Below are positions 32,459 through 35,373 of a stretch of 35,373 nt of DNA, piece after piece. This DNA comes from Methanosarcina sp. UBA5 (GTDB taxonomy: Archaea > Halobacteriota > Methanosarcinia > Methanosarcinales > Methanosarcinaceae), in the NCBI RefSeq assembly GCF_002505485.1, contig NZ_DAVG01000117.1, positions 1 to 35,373 on the forward strand, given 5' to 3'. The translations under genes and the position numbers were made by a program. The notes beneath the pieces are model-generated. The model made no database searches. It was not told the origin of the DNA and saw only the letters and a list, made by a program, of their open reading frames with translations. The first letter of the stretch is position 1, and the number at the start of each line of letters is the position of its first letter.

Positions 32459-34084
32459 ATGAAAACTAACAAAAAATTGCATTCAGTAACCTTAACATCA
32501 TTAGCTCTGGTTTTATTTTTAATTCTTGTTTCACCTGCAGCATCAGAAGCTACTGAGCAAAGTGTTTCGTCTACAGGGACGTACGCATATATTACAAACG
32601 AGTTCGGCAGTAGTGTCTCTATAATTGACACGGCCACAAACGCTGTCATAGCCACGGTACCTGCAGGAAACCACCCTGCTGGAGTTGCAGTAAATCCGAC
32701 GGGAACAAGGGTGTATGTGGCGAACTTTTATCTGGATGACTATGAAAATACTCTCTCAAAATCAATTGATCCAAAATTAGAAATATTAAAGGGAGCAAGT
32801 GAACATGTGGAGACCGGTGAAGGAACTGTCTCCGTAATTGACACAGGTACAAATACCATTATAGCCACTGTACCTGTAGAAAGCTACCCCGTTGGAGTTT
32901 CAATAAATCCGGAAGGAACAAAGGCATACGTGGCGAATCGGGGCAGTGATATTGTTTCTGTAATTGACACAGCTACAAATACTGTTACAGCGACTATACC
33001 TGTAGGAAGCGGACCCACAGGAGCTGCAGTCACGCCAGATGGAACAAAGGTATATGTGACAAACTTATACGGTAATTCTGTCTCTGTAATTGACACTGCC
33101 ACAAATACTGTTACAGCCACGGTGCCTGTAGAAGTTAATCCTTTTGGAGTTGCAGTCACACCGGATGGAGCAAAGGTATACGTATCGAATGCCGGCAGCA
33201 ACACTGTGTCTGTAATTGACACTGCCACAAATACTGTTACAGCCACGGTGCCTGTAGGAGGCTGGACTTTGGGAGTTGCGGTCAATCCGACGGGAACAAA
33301 GGTATATGTGACTAACGGCCTTAGTAACACTATCTCTGTAATTGACACTGCCACAAATACTGTTTCAGCCACAGTGCTTGTAGGGAGTAGTCCTTACGGA
33401 GTTGCAACCAATCAGGATGGAACAAAGGTATATGTGGCTAATCAAGGCAGCAATACTGTCTCTGTAATTGACGCAGCAACCAATACTATTACAGCTACTG
33501 TTAACGTAGGAGAAGCTCCATCTGCTTTCGGGCAGTTTATATGTCCGCAGAAACCAGGTCCTTTCGCAAACTTTTCTGCGAACCCTACCGAAGGAAAAGC
33601 TCCGTTAACGGTTATCTTTACTGACAAGAGCACAGGAGATCCGACTGAATGGAACTGGAACTTTGGAGACGGCACAACTTCAACCGAGCAGAATCCAACC
33701 CATAAGTATTCCAAAGTAGGGAGTTATACTGTTGAACTTACAGCAACAAACGATCAAGGCAGTAACACGGTAACAAAATCAGGCTATATAAAAGTAGTAA
33801 CAAAGCCAATTGCTTCATTCTCTGCGAAACCTACTTCAGGAAAAGCGCCATTAACGGTTGCCTTTACTGATAAAAGCACAGGAATTCCTACTGCATGGAA
33901 ATGGAGTTTTGGAGATGGAACATCTTCAACAGAACAGAGTCCAAAACATGAGTATTCACAGGAAGGAAGCTATAAGGTTACACTTACAGTAACCAATGTG
34001 GCAGGCACCAGTACTCTAACGAAGACAAATTTCATAAAAGTAACAACAAATACAAGACCGGGTATATACTCTGAAAGCAAATAA
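32459..34084 (+). CDS. Secreted YVTN seven-bladed beta-propeller protein with two PKD domains and a blade-2 insert
   Basis: The signal peptide (about 31 residues) resembles those at 22095 and 26595. Seven YVTN blades follow, ending AFGQFI. Blade 2 has an insert of about 27 residues rich in charged residues (NFYLDDYENT to HVETGEG). Two PKD domains follow (about 363-445 and 449-525, WNWNFGDGTTST and WKWSFGDGTSST), and the protein ends KVTTNTRPGIYSESK. The ATG at 32459 has GGGAGTAGG upstream. It is the closest paralogue of the 26595 protein; blades share long exact DNA repeats (for example 33083-33131 and 33209-33257). Surface or extracellular location is likely. Confidence 0.9.
   Translation: MKTNKKLHSVTLTSLALVLFLILVSPAASEATEQSVSSTGTYAYITNEFGSSVSIIDTATNAVIATVPAGNHPAGVAVNPTGTRVYVANFYLDDYENTLSKSIDPKLEILKGASEHVETGEGTVSVIDTGTNTIIATVPVESYPVGVSINPEGTKAYVANRGSDIVSVIDTATNTVTATIPVGSGPTGAAVTPDGTKVYVTNLYGNSVSVIDTATNTVTATVPVEVNPFGVAVTPDGAKVYVSNAGSNTVSVIDTATNTVTATVPVGGWTLGVAVNPTGTKVYVTNGLSNTISVIDTATNTVSATVLVGSSPYGVATNQDGTKVYVANQGSNTVSVIDAATNTITATVNVGEAPSAFGQFICPQKPGPFANFSANPTEGKAPLTVIFTDKSTGDPTEWNWNFGDGTTSTEQNPTHKYSKVGSYTVELTATNDQGSNTVTKSGYIKVVTKPIASFSAKPTSGKAPLTVAFTDKSTGIPTAWKWSFGDGTSSTEQSPKHEYSQEGSYKVTLTVTNVAGTSTLTKTNFIKVTTNTRPGIYSESK
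33083..33257 (+). repeat. 49-bp exact repeat between neighbouring blades
   Basis: Positions 33083-33131 and 33209-33257 are identical at the DNA level and 126 bp (42 codons) apart, one blade length. Similar near-identical blocks occur in other blades and in the gene at 26595. Confidence 0.85.
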
Positions 34085-34919
34085 ACCTTACAAATAAAAA
34101 GCGATAAAAAGGTCAAGAATAAAGAGGAGTGGGGAATTATTTTTCAAATATGACAAAACAAGTCAAAGGTTATCTTTTTGTCACATTTGATATCTGAACT
34201 TACCTTTGCGATATTTAATAACTGGTTCCCGCGATATAATTTTTTAACTATTTTTACTCATTTAAACTCTTATGTCTTTCTCGAATAACTAAAATATAAA
34301 TGGCTACGAAGCTAAAATTATATAAAAAGATGGAGTATTTTATATTCCCCCAAATGAGTGATATTGTTTTTATTAAGTATCTGTTACTAAAGGCAAAAAT
34401 ATATTTGTTTCTTCGAGTTATCTAACCAAAAATTCTAACCACAGTGCAAATCCGAATCCAAACCCATATCCAATTAATGGACTCGATAAAAGCAATGGCA
34501 TATTTTTAGATGTAAATTTGTACTGATGCCATAGTTCGATACGCGAGATAAAAATAGTTATTTGAAATTTTTGAGTCCCAACTCCAGTATTTGACCTTTC
34601 TGTTCTTTTGCATTCTAAAACTTTTTTGCATACTTCAACTAGGCTAAATCAGCTTTTCATAGGTGCCTCTTTTTAATTATCTTGTTGTCAAACATCAGAC
34701 CTGTAAACTCAAAAGTATTTTATATCTGGACATTGATCTTTATATTATTTCTGCAGATGTAAAAAAGTTGGGCGCTTGCGGATTAGCTATAAAGCATTGT
34801 TACCCGGATAGATTGGTACTTTAATACTGCTGATTGCAGGTTCTGAAGTAAGTTCGCTGGTTACAGAAAGTCATGTCCTTTACGGAAATGGGAATAATTT
34901 TGAAAAGGAGTGTGAATAG
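34085..34919 (+). other. 835-bp spacer with shared 3' flank and a possible coding fragment
   Basis: The first 90 bp are related to the flank after the gene at 30624. An open frame without a start codon at 34377-34526 (49 codons; pieces KGKNIFVSSSYLTKN and YPINGLDKSNGIFLDVNLY) reads like part of a real protein but I do not recognise it. Nothing else is seen up to the last gene. Confidence 0.35.
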
Positions 34920-35373
34920 GTGGAAAAAGAAATCTGGAAGCCTTCAAGAAAAGCGGTTTCTGAACTATTATGTGTTATCTGCACATCATTGTTATTTTTA
35001 TCTTTGTTTTCATTTACCGCTCTGTCTGAAGATACAAACGTGTCCCCCAGTATAAACTCTAATGATAAGATTTCAGCGAGTTTGGAAGATAAACTTGCTG
35101 AAACTTCAGAGACGGAACTAGTTCCAGTAATAATAATATTACAAAATCAGAAGATCGCATTTAATACTGCTGCTGGAAAATCTCAAACCGAGAGCGAGCA
35201 GAATGATCTTATACAGTTTCTCGAGAATGAGAAATCAAAATCCAAAGTACAAAAAATAAAATCTATTACAATTATTAATGCTGTTGCGGCCAGGGTAACT
35301 CCGGACGTTTTAGCTTCTCTTGTCGAAAGATCCGACGTCAATAAGGTCGAACTTGATCAAGTTGTCAAGATAG
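34920..35373 (+). CDS. Secreted protein with subtilase propeptide-like N-terminus, cut by window end
   Basis: The frame starts at GTG 34920 with AGGAG at 34906-34910, and stays open to the window edge (151 codons). A signal peptide (residues 1 to about 36; core VICTSLLFLSLFSF) is followed by an acidic region and then ELVPVIIILQNQ, KVQKIKSITIINAVAARVTP and LASLVERSDVNKVELD. This pattern is that of an inhibitor I9-type propeptide of S8 (subtilisin-like) proteases. The catalytic domain would lie beyond the window, so the protease call is inference. It lies next to the surface propeller genes, which fits a secreted protease. Confidence 0.65.
   Translation, partial: MEKEIWKPSRKAVSELLCVICTSLLFLSLFSFTALSEDTNVSPSINSNDKISASLEDKLAETSETELVPVIIILQNQKIAFNTAAGKSQTESEQNDLIQFLENEKSKSKVQKIKSITIINAVAARVTPDVLASLVERSDVNKVELDQVVKI

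Noticed and set aside
34873..35055. Open frame of 60 codons overlapping the last gene
   Set aside because: It overlaps in another frame the start of the secreted protein at 34920, which has a better ribosome-binding site, a signal peptide and a longer frame.

Overview
The window comes from a methanogenic archaeon of the genus Methanosarcina or a very close relative. The evidence is the archaeal siroheme-dependent heme pathway (ahb genes), an archaeal-type GluRS, a CTP-type riboflavin kinase fused to a winged helix, archaeal TATA boxes, AT-rich spacers, and several secreted beta-propeller/PKD surface proteins. The species cannot be named from sequence alone. Most genes are on the + strand; the exception is a small minus-strand group at 705-2665.

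Layout. (1) 1-290: tail of a TPR protein. (2) 705-2665, minus strand: a zinc-ribbon protein, a protein-isoaspartate methyltransferase (pcm) with one in-frame UAG codon, and a DUF151 protein. (3) 2826-6447: riboflavin kinase/regulator plus ribB, a CDF cation transporter, and chorismate synthase. (4) 7038-10404: a DUF3160 lipoprotein and a membrane-anchored protein I do not recognise. (5) 10741-18898: the tetrapyrrole cluster ahbD-ahbA-ahbB-sirC-hemA-hemB-hemL-hemC. It covers glutamyl-tRNA to hydroxymethylbilane, precorrin-2 to sirohydrochlorin, siroheme decarboxylation and the last heme step. (6) 18966-21761: pyrD-pyrK, an FAH-family enzyme and a small winged-helix protein, tightly packed. (7) 22095-34084: a surface-protein island. 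It has four seven-bladed propeller/PKD proteins of two types and a secreted beta-helix protein, interrupted by gltX and scarred by an IS1634-type remnant and a broken copy of the gltX 3' end. (8) 34920-35373: start of a secreted protein that looks like a subtilase propeptide, cut by the window edge.

The most striking observations are: the amber codon in pcm, a candidate pyrrolysine site; the gltX tail copy ahead of the second propeller pair; a tandem triplication of the leader and signal-peptide region of the beta-helix gene; a duplicated ribosome-binding/start region between ahbA and ahbB in which each stop codon lies inside the next ribosome-binding site; 16-bp TATA-containing tandem repeats ahead of hemL; and a palindromic operator candidate ahead of the riboflavin regulator. 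All functional statements rest on family recognition by eye; no database search was run.
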